Assembly (NCBI GenBank): GCA_963576725.1
Contig: OY755240.1
Location: forward strand, 31,872,620 to 31,936,619
Length of the DNA stretch: 64,000 bases
DNA from: Azorinus chamasolen
Lineage: Eukaryota; Mollusca; Bivalvia; Cardiida; Solecurtidae
Reading direction: 5' to 3'
Part shown: positions 19,053 through 28,304 of the stretch, piece after piece
Layout: every line of letters begins with the position of its first letter
Position numbering within the stretch: the stretch's first letter is position 1
Program-made: the position numbers and the translations under genes
The notes under the pieces: generated by a model
Databases searched by the model: none
What the model was told of the DNA's origin: nothing
What the model saw: the letters and a program-made list of their open reading frames with translations, nothing else

Positions 19053-19271
19053 TTAACTCATTCCCTCAAATTGACACCTCTTGACGCCTCTGTAAATGTC
19101 ACTTTATGAAACCATTGTGATAAATAGAGCATTTGCTCCCATTTATCACAGTAGTTTCAAAACTACACGTACAAAATTCCGAAAAATTCCTTTTCTGTAG
19201 TTAATGCTCCTTTTCAGTAGATTTTTTCAAAGAGGTAGGATCTAAAAATAGCCTATGAGTGATTGGGTTAA
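19053..19271 (+). mobile_element. family B TTAA MITE
   Basis: TTAACTCATTCCCTCAAAT to TATGAGTGATTGGGTTAA. The right hairpin arm is shortened (GAGCATTTGCTCCCATTTAT). Confidence 0.87.
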
Positions 19272-19904
19272 CAGTGTTTAAGATATACTGTGCACGTCCA
19301 ACTAATTACAAGTGGAGGAGGACCAAAGAGGTTTTTTCCGTGCTTTGAACAAATTGTTTCACGCACAGAAGAACCACTGACCTACCGCACGCCATCTGAA
19401 CTTTCCGATTTGAATTGTTCTTTTCTAAGACGGCTAGAAGGGTCAAACTATTAGTGGTTTAAATCTATAGGTAGAAAAATTTAAAGTTTTTAAAAATATA
19501 TTTTTGAATGTTTTTCATTCAACGAAAGTAATGTAGAAAGCTTCTGTATGTATGAGAAATGTCTGTATTAGTTTCGCCTTGAATTAATCTGCCCCCTGTC
19601 TTCAGGGCCGAAACATAGACTTCAGGGTGCCGTTGTCGTAGGTTCTAATTTAGGCAGTCATTACATGTACTAGTTATCACCAATGGTTGGTTTGATGGCA
19701 TGAAGTTTATTGTTAATATTTGCTGTCCCAAGAAACCTGCCATTTGGAATACATGTATATATATGCTGTTTAATCAGTGGTTTAAAATCAGTATATGGTA
19801 ATTTGAAAACTAAATGAAATAAAATACTTATATAATGTTCCGAGGATGACACTTCTCAAACATGAGTTTGTAATAACAACACACACTGACGCTAGCATGC
19901 ACGA
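19272..19904. other. no gene; family I remnant near 19500-19600
   Basis: TTCAACGAAAGTAATGTAGA, AAGCTTCTGTATG and TTTCGCCTTGAATTAATCTG are family I arm remnants. The rest is AT-rich. Two overlapping minus frames (60 and 146 codons) reach into adjacent H sequence and are not gene-like. Confidence 0.45.
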
Positions 19905-20213
19905 ACCATTTCCCTCATATAAACGCATCTTCACATACATGTACTTGCAAAGGATCCGTCTGTCCAGGGCCAGTTCTATTTGCTTTAGACATGATACAGA
20001 TATGATTCTACCGTTTTTTGTCAAAGCAAAACATTTCCTCGAAACGTTTACATTACAAAACTTAAGCCAATGGATATGCATGATGTCATTATATCCTACA
20101 TGAATATTGAACAGGGAAAATGTTAACCCTTTACCCTCTAGAGACGCAGTTGGACACCTTGCAAACAGAATAGACCCAGACTTTTGTAGGACCGTATGTG
20201 TATGTACGTAGTT
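19905..20213 (-). mobile_element. H MITE and an A/H fragment, TTAA-linked
   Basis: About 19903-20125 runs from ACCATTTCCCTCATATAAAC to ACAGGGAAAATGTTAA. 20122-20213 is a short piece, TTAACCCTTTACCCTCTAGA to GTACGTAGTTAA, with TTGCAAACAGAATAGACCCA. The neighbours share their TTAA sites head to tail. Confidence 0.65.
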
Positions 20214-20461
20214 AACACTTTCCCTCATATAAACACCTTTTAGCGCATTTGCAAACAGAGTAGACCCAGATCAGACGGCTCCTACTTGAGCCGTCTAATC
20301 AGGGTCTACTCTGTTTGCTCATGGAATTTGATAGATCTGTTTTTTACTTTCTAAAACTGCTACAATGTCCTATCTTCCGTAGTTTATTAATATTTTGTCC
20401 ATGAGTATACAGTAGGTATTGAAATTTGAAGAAAAAAAACACAGAACAGGGAAAGGGTTAA
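20212..20461 (-). mobile_element. family A TTAA MITE, full length
   Basis: TTAACACTTTCCCTCATATA to CAGGGAAAGGGTTAA, 250 bp. The stem GCAAACAGAGTAGACCCAGA, TCAGACGGCTCCTACTTGAG, CCGTCTAATCAGGGTCTACT is nearly perfect. The distal half has CCATGAGTATACAGTAGGTA, TTGAAATTTG. Confidence 0.92.
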
Positions 20462-20647
20462 GTAACAATTATGCGACAACATAAGACTTGACTAATACGG
20501 CAAAAGCAAACAAATTTGGATCAGTATCAGGAATACTGCAAGTATGGTCATTATCGAAATTGTTTAACATAACTATAACTATGTGTGATTGTGTACATGT
20601 ACAATGTACAACTGGATAAAGACACACTCGATAAGTTACGACATAAT

Positions 20648-20870
20648 TTAACCATTTACCCCATGGATACCTTGACAAACAGGGAAGACCCAGATCAGAC
20701 AGCTCCTGTAGGAGTTGTGTGATCAAGGTATGCTCTCTTTGCTTAAAATGGTGTAGTTCTGTGTGATTTTGCAGTTTCTGTCATGGGCAAACATTCTTAT
20801 ACCCTTATGCCGGTATTGACTTTCATGATGTCATTACTTCTTACATGAATATTCATGGAAATATGAGTTC
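20648..20870 (-). mobile_element. family H TTAA MITE
   Basis: TTAACCATTTACCCCATGG to ACATGAATATTCATGGAA. The stem has AGACCCAGATCAGACAGCTC, CTGTAGGAGTTGTGTGATCA. The right tip is lost. Confidence 0.78.
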
Positions 20871-20912
20871 AAAATAAGTAATTTTATGAAGAGATTACAC
20901 AGCATGTATGTT

Positions 20913-21119
20913 TTAACCCTTTCCTCCATAAATACGCCTTTCTACGCCTCTGTAAAAGTCATTCTATGGAACCATTGTGATAAATAGAGCATTTGCTTCT
21001 TAGGAGCAAATGCTCTATTTATCACAATGGTTTCAAAACTACACAATTCTAAAATTGTCCTTTTCTCTAGTTAATGCTCCTTTTCGATAGATTTATTCAA
21101 AGAGGTTGGAATGGGTTAA
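20913..21119 (+). mobile_element. family B TTAA MITE
   Basis: TTAACCCTTTCCTCCATAA to GGTTGGAATGGGTTAA, with the stem GATAAATAGAGCATTTGCTT, CTTAGGAGCAAATGCTC. A short deletion removes the usual CTAAAAATAGCC near the right end. Confidence 0.9.
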
Positions 21120-21174
21120 GCCCTTCATACAGACTTGACGCTATAGTTACATGTACACAGTAAAATATCAATGG

Positions 21175-21400
21175 GTTAAGACACTGTTTTTTTAAGTTGT
21201 ATGGCAAGGCTTGAACCATTTGGATACGGGACGCACATGCATTGCCATTTGTAAATAATGTAGACCCAGATCAGAAAGCGCCTAACAGAATCCTCTTCTC
21301 ATGGTCACCACTGTTTATCATTCCAAATCCTATATGAAAGTCAAGCCTTTCACATAGGGATGACTCTATAGTTAAACACTGGTGTGTTTTTCCATTCTGA
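21175..21400. mobile_element. degenerate A/G-type MITE remnant
   Basis: TTTGTAAATAATGTAGACCC, AGATCAGAAAGCGCC and CACTGTTTATCATTCC are stem remnants. TTGAACCATTTGGATACG may be the worn left tip. Confidence 0.4.
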
Positions 21401-21419
21401 AAATTCATTTTTGAAAAAA

Positions 21420-21646
21420 CTAACCTTTAGCCTGCTGAGCAAATTTATGTTTGTAGAAAATGTCATCGATTTCAGTTGTCACTGTTAATTTATCTTACAT
21501 TTCTTTTCAATAACACGGCCAGAGTATCAAGCAGCTTGGATCCAGATGAGACACCGAGTTACTCGGCGAGTTACTCGGCGTCTCATCTGGATCCATGCTG
21601 TTTGCAAAGGTAATCACTCATCCGCCCGCAGCAGGCTAACGGTTAA
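21420..21646 (+). mobile_element. D-like TTAA MITE, subfamily with a different tip
   Basis: CTAACCTTTAGCCTGCTGAG to CCGCAGCAGGCTAACGGTTA, A. The tips share CTTTAGCCTGCTG / CAGCAGGCTAACG, so this is a distinct D subfamily. The stem holds a doubled centre, GAGTTACTCGGC twice, between GGATCCAGATGAGACACC and GTCTCATCTGGATCC. Confidence 0.82.
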
Positions 21647-21835
21647 ATGAATAATAAGTAATTAAACAGGCAGAGTTACTTTAAAAAAAAGGCAGAGTAA
21701 ATGAACATATTTTATTGTAAATTAACACATGTAAATAGTTGTAAAAGCAATCTCATAGTTAACAATAAATAACCTTCTGTAAAGTAAACATGCATGTGTA
21801 AGTTGTTGTATACGACATAAAGTATACCCCATGAA

Positions 21836-21910
21836 AGCGGGAAACCATTGCACAGGCATTTGCAAACAGTGTAGACCCTAATCAGAGGGAGCCCTCCGAT
21901 CAGAGTCTGT
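21836..21910 (+). mobile_element. G-like hairpin fragment
   Basis: CATTTGCAAACAGTGTAGAC, CCTAATCAGAGGGAGCCC, TCCGATCAGAGTCTG. Confidence 0.45.
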
Positions 21911-21939
21911 AATGTGAGTCATTCAAAAGCATCTACTAG

Positions 21940-22120
21940 CAGAGTAACAGATAAACGTACTAAAATCGTCATTTCTCCACCAAACCCTATGTTGTGACCA
22001 CTCTCAGATACTAAAATCGTCATGATTCGAGACGATTCTAAAGAGTGGTCACAACATAGAGTTTGCTGGAGAAATAAATAAGTTATTCTTGGAAGCATCT
22101 TATCTGAAACTCTAACTAGC
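21940..22120 (+). mobile_element. family J hairpin element
   Basis: ATCGTCATTTCTCCACCAAA, CCCTATGTTGTGACCACTCT and AAAGAGTGGTCACAACATAG, AGTTTGCTGGAGAAATAAAT. The loop holds AAATCGTCATGATTCGAGAC, G, itself related to GAATCGTCTCG in the copy at 35.3 kb. Confidence 0.8.
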
Positions 22121-22361
22121 ATATTTAATTATTTCTTACTGATTGGACTATACCATTACACGCTCATTCCAGTTAGGGTATTCAGCATTCAGATGATCTA
22201 ATAACATTACAATAAATAATAGTAGATGTTACATTAATGACATGTCATGTAAGTGACGAGAAAATGTTGTAAATTTGAAAGCACATTATCTATTTAAATG
22301 AAGTATATTCAAAGCGAAATGGTCCAGGACTGTTCAGCTACAGTCTCCAATCTATATGAAC

Positions 22362-22480
22362 CCTTTCCCTAATATAAACGCTTTTTCACTTTTTTGCAAA
22401 CATATATAGTAGACTCAGATCAGACGGCCACTGTAATAAATGAATAACTGCTTAAGACAGGTTCTACTGTATACAGACCC
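22362..22480 (-). mobile_element. A-type fragment joined to a family I tip
   Basis: ACCCTTTCCCTAATATAAAC, TAGACTCAGATCAGACGGCC, then GCTTAAGACAGGTTCTACTG, TAT. Confidence 0.5.
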
Positions 22481-22575
22481 AGACAAATTTGCCTCAGAGA
22501 GAGTGTGTCAGATCAGGATATATACATGTACCTTTATCAAAGTTTATTAAAACGTCTAACAGATTCAAACTTGGT

Positions 22576-22785
22576 TTAGCCCTTTACACCACTCAGATCA
22601 GGGTGGGGCTTCTATAGGAGCCGTTTGATAAGAGCATACTCATGGAATTATGTAAATCTGAATCTGCAATTTTCACCAGAGATTATTGTTTTGTTCACGT
22701 GTCATTCTAAATATGAAGCTAATTAATATTCATGCATACATTATCAATCACATACAATGTATACATGTATGGAGTAAAGGGTTAA
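22576..22785 (-). mobile_element. H TTAA MITE, left part shortened
   Basis: TTAGCCCTTTACACC to TGTATGGAGTAAAGGGTTAA. One stem arm survives (GGCTTCTATAGGAGCCGTTT, GATAAGAGC). Confidence 0.7.
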
Positions 22786-22882
22786 ATTGGTCTGTATTCC
22801 AGTCAGAAGCCGTGTTTCATGGTGTACATAAATTGAAAAAGACTTTCTGAAACATTTCTCTTGGTGTTCCTTTTGGGGATGC

Positions 22883-23065
22883 AGTAAAACTCCTCTAAAC
22901 TGGACGATAATTTAATATAGATGTATCGGTCTTGGAGACAGGTGGCAGATTAATGCTGGGTGAAAGTCATTAAGACAGCTCCTATATCCCTCCTACCTCC
23001 TATAGAGCCATGCGATTTGGGTCTGCTATGTTTGCACATGCGTGAAAAGACGTCTCTAACAGGCA
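22883..23065 (+). mobile_element. chimera of family I left arm and A/H right arm
   Basis: CAGTAAAACTCCTCTAAACT, GGACG through AATGCTGGGTGAAAGTCATT is family I. From about 22980, AGAGCCATGCGATTTGGGTC, TGCTATGTTTGCACATGCGT, G is A/H. No intervening unique sequence separates them. Confidence 0.55.
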
Positions 23066-23280
23066 ACAGGTAATTATTTCTTACAAATGGATAATGTGCT
23101 TTAAATATTCCTGAGGTAAACGATTGATGCTTTTCTGTCAAGAAATCTGTTGCCGTCTTATTTTGTTGATGTGTCTTTTAATATCATAAGTTTTCACAGA
23201 TTTGGTGTCGATTTGTTTGGCTATTTCAGCTCGTTTGTTTGTTCTCAGTCATTGGTGATTTAAAACTTTTATCCACTAGC

Positions 23281-23811
23281 CTAGATTGGAATTCCGCACG
23301 TGCATCCAACAGAAATTGTCTCGATCGTCGGTTCATACGTGTATACGCCTTCTTCACAGCCAGTTTTACGCAGCACGCGAATAAAGTAATATATCGGTAA
23401 ACATCGGGAGTTTTCGTGGCCATATAGACATCTTCTGTTTTCCGAACAACTGCAAACCTTTTCGACTAGTTTTCGTGGTCTTCTGTTGGGGTCAACATTC
23501 AGCTTCATCATTGTCGGACAAGTGCTTGACACATCCGGTAACCCGTCCGAAAATGAGGCCGGCTCGCATCTAGCTTGAGTTCGATCTAGTTGGGTCTTGG
23601 TTATATTTCTGAACGCTATTACGTCATTCGTTTGTCTGTGATGGCTGGATAACATAAGAAAAGACTCGTGAATATCTCCTTCTATCATGAAGTTTTCAAT
23701 GCCCGTTGGCTCCTCGCATTCCACGTGGTGGTGCTGCATATGACGAGACTCGGCGAGATTTATCGAGAGTAGGACAACCGCCATGATGACCCACATATAC
23801 TTTCCTAACAT
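23281..23811 (-). CDS. interleukin-17-like cytokine, second paralogue
   Basis: Predicted secreted IL-17 family cytokine, 176 residues. A signal peptide (about residues 1-22, core VIMAVVLLSINLA) is followed by a pro-region with DIHESFLML, then the IL-17 domain. Domain marks are CPTMMKLNVDPNRRP, KVCSCSENRRC, SRCLPIYYFIRV, YTYEPTIETISVGCTC. Cysteines are at 32, 82, 98, 120, 122, 128, 137, 152, 170 and 172. The usual CPW is CPT here. The coding part is in one exon: ATG at 23809-23811 lies 15 bp inside a clear acceptor (TACATTTCAG ending at 23827), so the exon starts at 23826 and the 5' untranslated region is split. Stop is TAG at 23281-23283. It shares HESFLM and the .RCLP.YY.IRV block with the gene at 14.8 kb on the same strand, which supports tandem duplication. 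An H MITE begins about 11 bp upstream of the acceptor. Receptor and subtype are unknown. Confidence 0.93.
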   Translation of the reverse strand: MLGKYMWVIMAVVLLSINLAESRHMQHHHVECEEPTGIENFMIEGDIHESFLMLSSHHRQTNDVIAFRNITKTQLDRTQARCEPASFSDGLPDVSSTCPTMMKLNVDPNRRPRKLVEKVCSCSENRRCLYGHENSRCLPIYYFIRVLRKTGCEEGVYTYEPTIETISVGCTCGIPI

Positions 23812-23837
23812 TGTGAATACTCAGTTCTGAAATGTAT

Positions 23838-24079
23838 ATTTAACAAATTACTCCATGGACAGTCATGTAAGAGTTAATCGCATCATGAATATTAATTACA
23901 TTTATATTATAATAGCACATGAACACATGAAATTTTGGCTACGACAGAAATTATAGAAACATGTGTATAGAATCCCAGAATTAAACACAGCAGATCCTGA
24001 TCAGACTGCTAATACATGAACCGTCCTATCTGGGTTTACTTTGTTTGCAAAGTGTTAACAAACGTATCTACTGAGTTAA
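23838..24079 (+). mobile_element. family H TTAA MITE adjoining the IL-17-like exon
   Basis: TAACAAATTACTCCATGG to TATCTACTGAGTTAA. The inner stem is eroded (AACACAGCAGATCCTGATCA, GACTGC..CCGTCCTATCTGGGTTTA). Its left end lies about 11 bp upstream of the splice acceptor of the minus-strand gene, probably within that gene's first intron. Confidence 0.75.
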
Positions 24080-24343
24080 CCCATTCCATCATATTGGCGA
24101 CTTTTGACGAGTTTTTAACCCATTCCCTCATAATGACGACTTTTGAAGACTCTGTAAAAGTCACTTTGTGAAACCATTCTGATAAACAGAGCATGTGCTC
24201 CTATAGGAACAAATACTCTATTTATCACAATGGTTTCAAACTACAAAATTCTAAACTTTTCCTTTTCTCTTGTTAATGCTCCTTTTCGATAGATCTTTCC
24301 AAAGAAGCTGTATCTAAAAATAGCTTATGAGGTAAAGGGTTAA
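24076..24343 (+). mobile_element. family B TTAA MITE with duplicated left tip
   Basis: TTAACCCATTCCATCATA at 24076, then a second TTAACCCATTCCCTCATAAT at 24115, ending TATGAGGTAAAGGGTTAA. The stem is AACAGAGCATGTGCTCCTAT, AGGAACAAATACTC. Confidence 0.87.
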
Positions 24344-24392
24344 GGGTTCAGTGAAAATGAAAGCTATCAAATTAAAAATGCTAAAGTAGCTA

Positions 24393-24606
24393 TTAACCCT
24401 GACATGTTTCACGCATTTGCAAACAGAGTATATCATGATCAGACCATTCCCATGGAAATCATCTGATCAGGGTCTGTTCTGTTGGCTTATGTAATAATAT
24501 AGATCTGACCATTAAGTTCATGTCACGATCAAGCAGTCTTTTGTTTATTTGCCAATATGAAACATTAGCTAATAAACCCCCACCCCGTCTTACAACAATA
24601 TTCATC
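24393..24606 (-). mobile_element. family H TTAA MITE
   Basis: TTAACCCTGACATG to CAATATTCATCGGGTAAAG. The stem is GCAAACAGAGTATATCATGA, TCAGACCATTCCCATGGAAA, TCATCTGATCAGGGTCTGTT. Confidence 0.72.
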
Positions 24607-24636
24607 GGGTAAAGCGAACGCGAACATGGCTTCTTT

Positions 24637-25048
24637 TACCCTTTCCCTGTTCTATGTTTAACCCTGTCCCTGTTCTATGTTTAACACTTTCCCTGTTCTA
24701 TGTTTAACACTTTCCCTGTTCTATGTTTAACTCTTTCCCTGTTCTATGTTTAACCCTTTCCCTGTTCTATGTTTAACACTTTCTCTGTTCTATGTTTAAC
24801 ACTTTCCCTGTTCTATGTTTAACACTTTCCCTGTTCTATGTGTAACCCTTTCCCTGCTCTATGTTTAACACTTTCCCTGTTCTATGTTTAACACTTTCCC
24901 TGTTCTATGTTTAACACTTTCCCTGTTCTATGTTTAACGCTTTCCCTGTTCTATGTTTAACGCTTTCCCTGTTCTATGTTTAACCCTTTCCCTGTTCTAT
25001 GTTTAACCCTTTCCCTGTTCTATGTTTAACGCTTTCCCTGTTCTATGT
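24637..25048 (+). repeat. 23-bp tandem array made of a MITE terminus (about 18 copies)
   Basis: The unit TTTAACACTTTCCCTGTTCT, ATG, with TTTAACCC and TTTAACGC variants, is identical to the first 23 bp of family A including its TTAA. The last copy continues into a family A body, so the array is an amplified left end of that element. Confidence 0.95.
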
Positions 25049-25271
25049 TTATTCATACTGAATATTAATGGACAAAATAGTTATAATGAAATATGGAAGG
25101 TAGAAGAACACTGTGGCCATTTTAGAAAGTAAAGAACAAAATCAAACATACCAACGTCCATTAGCAAACAGAGTAGACCCTGATCCGACGGCTTTTATAG
25201 GAGCCGTCTGATCTGGTTCTACTGTGTTTGCCAATTCGTAAAAACACGTTTATATTGATGGAAAGCGTTAA
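25049..25271 (+). mobile_element. family A TTAA MITE body continuing from the 23-bp array
   Basis: TTTATTCATACTGAATATTA, AAATAGTTATAATGAAATAT, and the stem GCAAACAGAGTAGACCCTGA, TCCGACGGCTTTTATAGGAG, CCGTCTGATCTGG. It ends GATGGAAAGCGTTAA. Confidence 0.9.
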
Positions 25272-26015
25272 GAAAACAAACATGGCTTCTTTAAATAGAT
25301 AATGTATTTTTTTGTTTAGATATAAGCTAGCTTAATTACCTGTCGACTTTAAAAAGCAGTTCCCTTTTTCGCAAGAACTTTAATGTTTCAATGTTGTAAA
25401 TGATGTATTTCAGAAGTACCTGTCGGCTTATATAGAGAGCTACCCATTAGAGCGATTTCTCAGATAGGAAAACACCAGGAAGACGCAATATGTTGTTGGG
25501 ACTTTCATGGAGAACAAATAAAATTAACAAGTTTGAAATGTCATATTTAATACGCAGAATACATTATCATCTGCCTTATTTCCCGTGCTTCATTACTCAA
25601 AATACATGTTTTGAGTCCCATCCTCTACATATATTTATATGATATAAATATCCAAACTCTTATAAGAATCCGAGTTACTGTCCTTTTATCTGGATCAAAA
25701 CAGTTAGCAAAGATTATTTTTGAAATATCTGAAACACCATCAAGGTTAGCCACAGAAGTGAAGACTTTACTACAGTTGTTAAAATCCACGTAATTAGTAA
25801 AAGCTATTAGTCATTACTTATGGCAGGTATGTAATCAGGAATCGGCCAACTATACACTCGACACATTCTTTCTCCTTTTCCTGTTGTAACAAAACACTAG
25901 TGATTGACACTACCGACAATATAGCCTGTCAAGCATATAGAGATAGCATTTAGAAAACAATGTCTATAATAGATGAACTGGTTTGACTACCGTGACCTTC
26001 CTCGTACACTTACAA
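25272..26015. other. no gene; one D-type fragment
   Basis: About 25655-25705 holds AATCCGAGTTACTGTCCTTT, TATCTGGATCAAAACAGTTA, a worn D stem. The rest is AT-rich and unassigned. Confidence 0.45.
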
Positions 26016-26226
26016 TTAACCTTCAACACTTTCTGGTGAATCTGTGATAACTTATGCAAACAGTTTGGATCCAGATGAGACGCCGAGTAACTCGACTCAC
26101 ATTATATGATCCAAGCTGGTTGACACTATTACGTTGCTTTTAAACGAAATGAACGAATCGTGTACATATAGCATTGAAGCAGACGACACTATTTACAGAC
26201 GACATGCCCAGGGTGTAGAAGGTTAA
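26016..26226 (-). mobile_element. family D TTAA MITE
   Basis: TTAACCTTCAACACTTTCTG to GGGTGTAGAAGGTTAA. The left stem arm GCAAACAGTTTGGATCCAGA, TGAGACGCCGAG is intact and the right arm is broken. CAGACGACACTATTTACAGA, CGACA is the D distal mark. Confidence 0.78.
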
Positions 26227-26291
26227 AGGGGCGGGTACTATTGTCCTTTCTGCAGGAAAGCAATTGAGCTATCAGCAGTACGAGAAAAACA

Positions 26292-26500
26292 TACAGTATA
26301 CATTGTCTAAAGCGACCACCTTTTCATGAAACTTTGGTATTTTTAGAACTAGGTGGCTGCTACGTGCATGACAAAAGTAATGCAGAAAGCTCCTATGGGA
26401 GAAAGCTCCTATATTTCGTCCTGTATTAAGCTACCACCTGTCAATAAGGCCCAGAATAAAACCTCCTTTTGATGTTCGCTTTAGAGAGGTTTTATAGTAT
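26292..26500 (+). mobile_element. family I TA-type MITE
   Basis: TACAGTATACATTGTCTAAA, GCGACC to TTCGCTTTAGAGAGGTTTTA, TAGTA. In the centre GAAAGCTCCTATGGGA is followed by a second GAAAGCTCCTAT. Confidence 0.82.
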
Positions 26501-26674
26501 TTAAATGTGTACTCATTGAACTTGTTGCCGCTTGTCTCCATTTCAAAATATGGGGGCATTTAATGAGGGCAAAACACCGGTTCTCGTAAACGACACTTGA
26601 CCAGGAACAACCAATGAGACTGAAGAACAACCAACAATAACAGTGGCATGCTGCAGTGATGAGAATGTGTTCCT

Positions 26675-26922
26675 TTAACTATTTCCTACATGAATATGCA
26701 TGTAGAATAATTAAATCATGAATGTTTATTGGCTAACTTTTTATAATGGTGAAAGTACATAAGTCTGTTTGTCTCTAGCGGAAACTGCGGATTCCGACCA
26801 ATATACATTTCATAAGCAAAAAGGTCAGGCCTTGATTAGGCAATTCCTGCAAGAGTCATCTCTGATCTGTGTCTACTCTGTTTGCAAAGGCACGAAAAGG
26901 CGTCTCATGGAGGGAATTTTTT
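26675..26922 (+). mobile_element. family H TTAA MITE
   Basis: TTAACTATTTCCTACATG to GGAGGGAATTTTTTAA. The core GCGGAAACTGCGGATTC and stem AAAAAGGTCAGGCCTTGATT, AGGCAATTCC..TCTGATCTGTGTCTACTC are diverged. Confidence 0.78.
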
Positions 26923-26964
26923 AACTTATTTTCTGTATGCAAACACATGCGTGCCTGGTGTACT

Positions 26965-27193
26965 TTAACCCATTACCTGCTAGACTATGTTTAGATCCAA
27001 CCATTTTGAATAAATCTACCGAAAAGGAACATTAACTAGAGAAAATGATTTTTTTAGAATTTTGTAATTTGAAACCATTGTGATAAATAGAGCATTTGCT
27101 CGTATAGGAGCAAATGCTCTATTTATGACAATGGTTTCAACAGGTGACTATTACAGAGGCGTCTGAAGGCGTATTTGTGGAGGAAAGGGTTAA
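26965..27193 (-). mobile_element. family B TTAA MITE, full length
   Basis: TTAACCCATTACCTGCTAG to GGAGGAAAGGGTTAA. The stem GATAAATAGAGCATTTGCTC, GTATAGGAGCAAATGCTC has a single change. Confidence 0.93.
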
Positions 27194-27415
27194 CCCTTTT
27201 CTCCATAAATACGTCTTTCTTACGTCTTTGCAAATAAAGTTGATCCAGATCAGACGGATCCTATAGGACCTGCTCTGTTTGCTTATGATATAATATAAAT
27301 ATGATTCTACAGTTTTTGCCATGGCCGTTGTCCATGTGCTATTATAACTTTTCATGTAACAAATATTCAGCATGTCATTAGTTCTTGCAAGAATATCCAT
27401 GGAGTAAAGGGTTAA
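27190..27415 (-). mobile_element. family H TTAA MITE sharing a TTAA with the B copy
   Basis: TTAACCCTTTTCTCCATAA to CCATGGAGTAAAGGGTTAA. The stem is half-length (CAGACGGATCCTATAGGACC). The left TTAA (27190-27193) is also the right TTAA of the B element. Confidence 0.87.
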
Positions 27416-27836
27416 AAAAGGCACATGCCAATAGTGCAACTCGATCCCTGATTACTTCAGCAGTTGTCTGAACTGGTTCAGCATTGTTTACTTCACATTG
27501 TTCCTCATAGAACCGCCCTTTTATGACATTGCCTATGTCTATCCCATATGAGCCGCTGGTAAGGATTTGCTATGCTTGTTTATCAAATGATGTTGATATC
27601 ATTTTACATATTCTGTCTAGATACATATTATTTTGTTCATGTTGCTATTGTAAAACACTCAGTCAATATTCATAGTTATTATATTTTACTAGATATTCGT
27701 GTGGTAAAGGGATATTTCCCAGGAGTTGCATCAGTAAAAGAAACATCAGTAAAAGAAACAAATCAGAGACATTTACTAAATCAGCTAATATCTTAGCTTC
27801 ATGATATTTTTCTAAACCAAATATCTCTTATTATAT
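27416..27836. other. no gene seen
   Basis: AT-rich. A short direct repeat CATCAGTAAAAGAAA occurs twice near 27728-27757. The 74-codon plus frame has no recognisable domain. Confidence 0.45.
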
Positions 27837-28030
27837 GTGCATACCGTAGAAGTGCAAATTTGCACAATCTCTACCTATGTCAAGATACCATTTAGGTACG
27901 AGGCAGCCCAACCGTGGAACAGTCTCCCGAACAAACTCAGATTTGTTGAAAACCATAAGCAGTTCCGGCGGTTTGTATATACTTGGACGGACTCATCCTG
28001 TAAGTGTTCTAGACAGACAGACAGACAATA
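27837..28030 (+). pseudogene. LINE ORF2 C-terminal remnant
   Basis: The plus frame reads ..YVKIPFRYEAAQPWNSLPNKL then RFVENHKQFRRFVYTW. The A..WNSLP..LR.....FRR pattern marks the C-terminal end of many CR1- and Jockey-like LINE reverse transcriptase proteins. No upstream catalytic part is present and the frame closes soon after, so this is a 5'-truncated dead copy. The following (CAGA)n run may be part of its 3' region. Confidence 0.7.
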
Positions 28031-28304
28031 GGTTATTTATGTCTCACTTCTATACATGTTTTACAAATATATAAACAGCAAAATTACAATAAAAACATAC
28101 ATAAAACCACTCAATTTTGAGTTATGAGAGACAATCAAAATAATAAAAGTGGGTTACTTTGTCATACAATATCAGTTTGAAATATATCAGTTTAAAATCA
28201 GAATAAATGAAATATTATATAAAAACACGCCAATTTGCACCATAAAAACTAAAAAGTCATCTATATAAAATAGCACGTCGTTTACTGAGTATATCATGAC
28301 AGGT

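Noticed and set aside
19788..20228. 146-codon minus-strand frame
   Set aside because: It runs through an H MITE and its TTAA junctions. No domain; such frames recur by chance in AT-rich MITEs.
23226..23423. 65-codon minus-strand frame overlapping the IL-17-like gene 2 end
   Set aside because: It is a shadow frame of the real coding exon and shows no features of its own.
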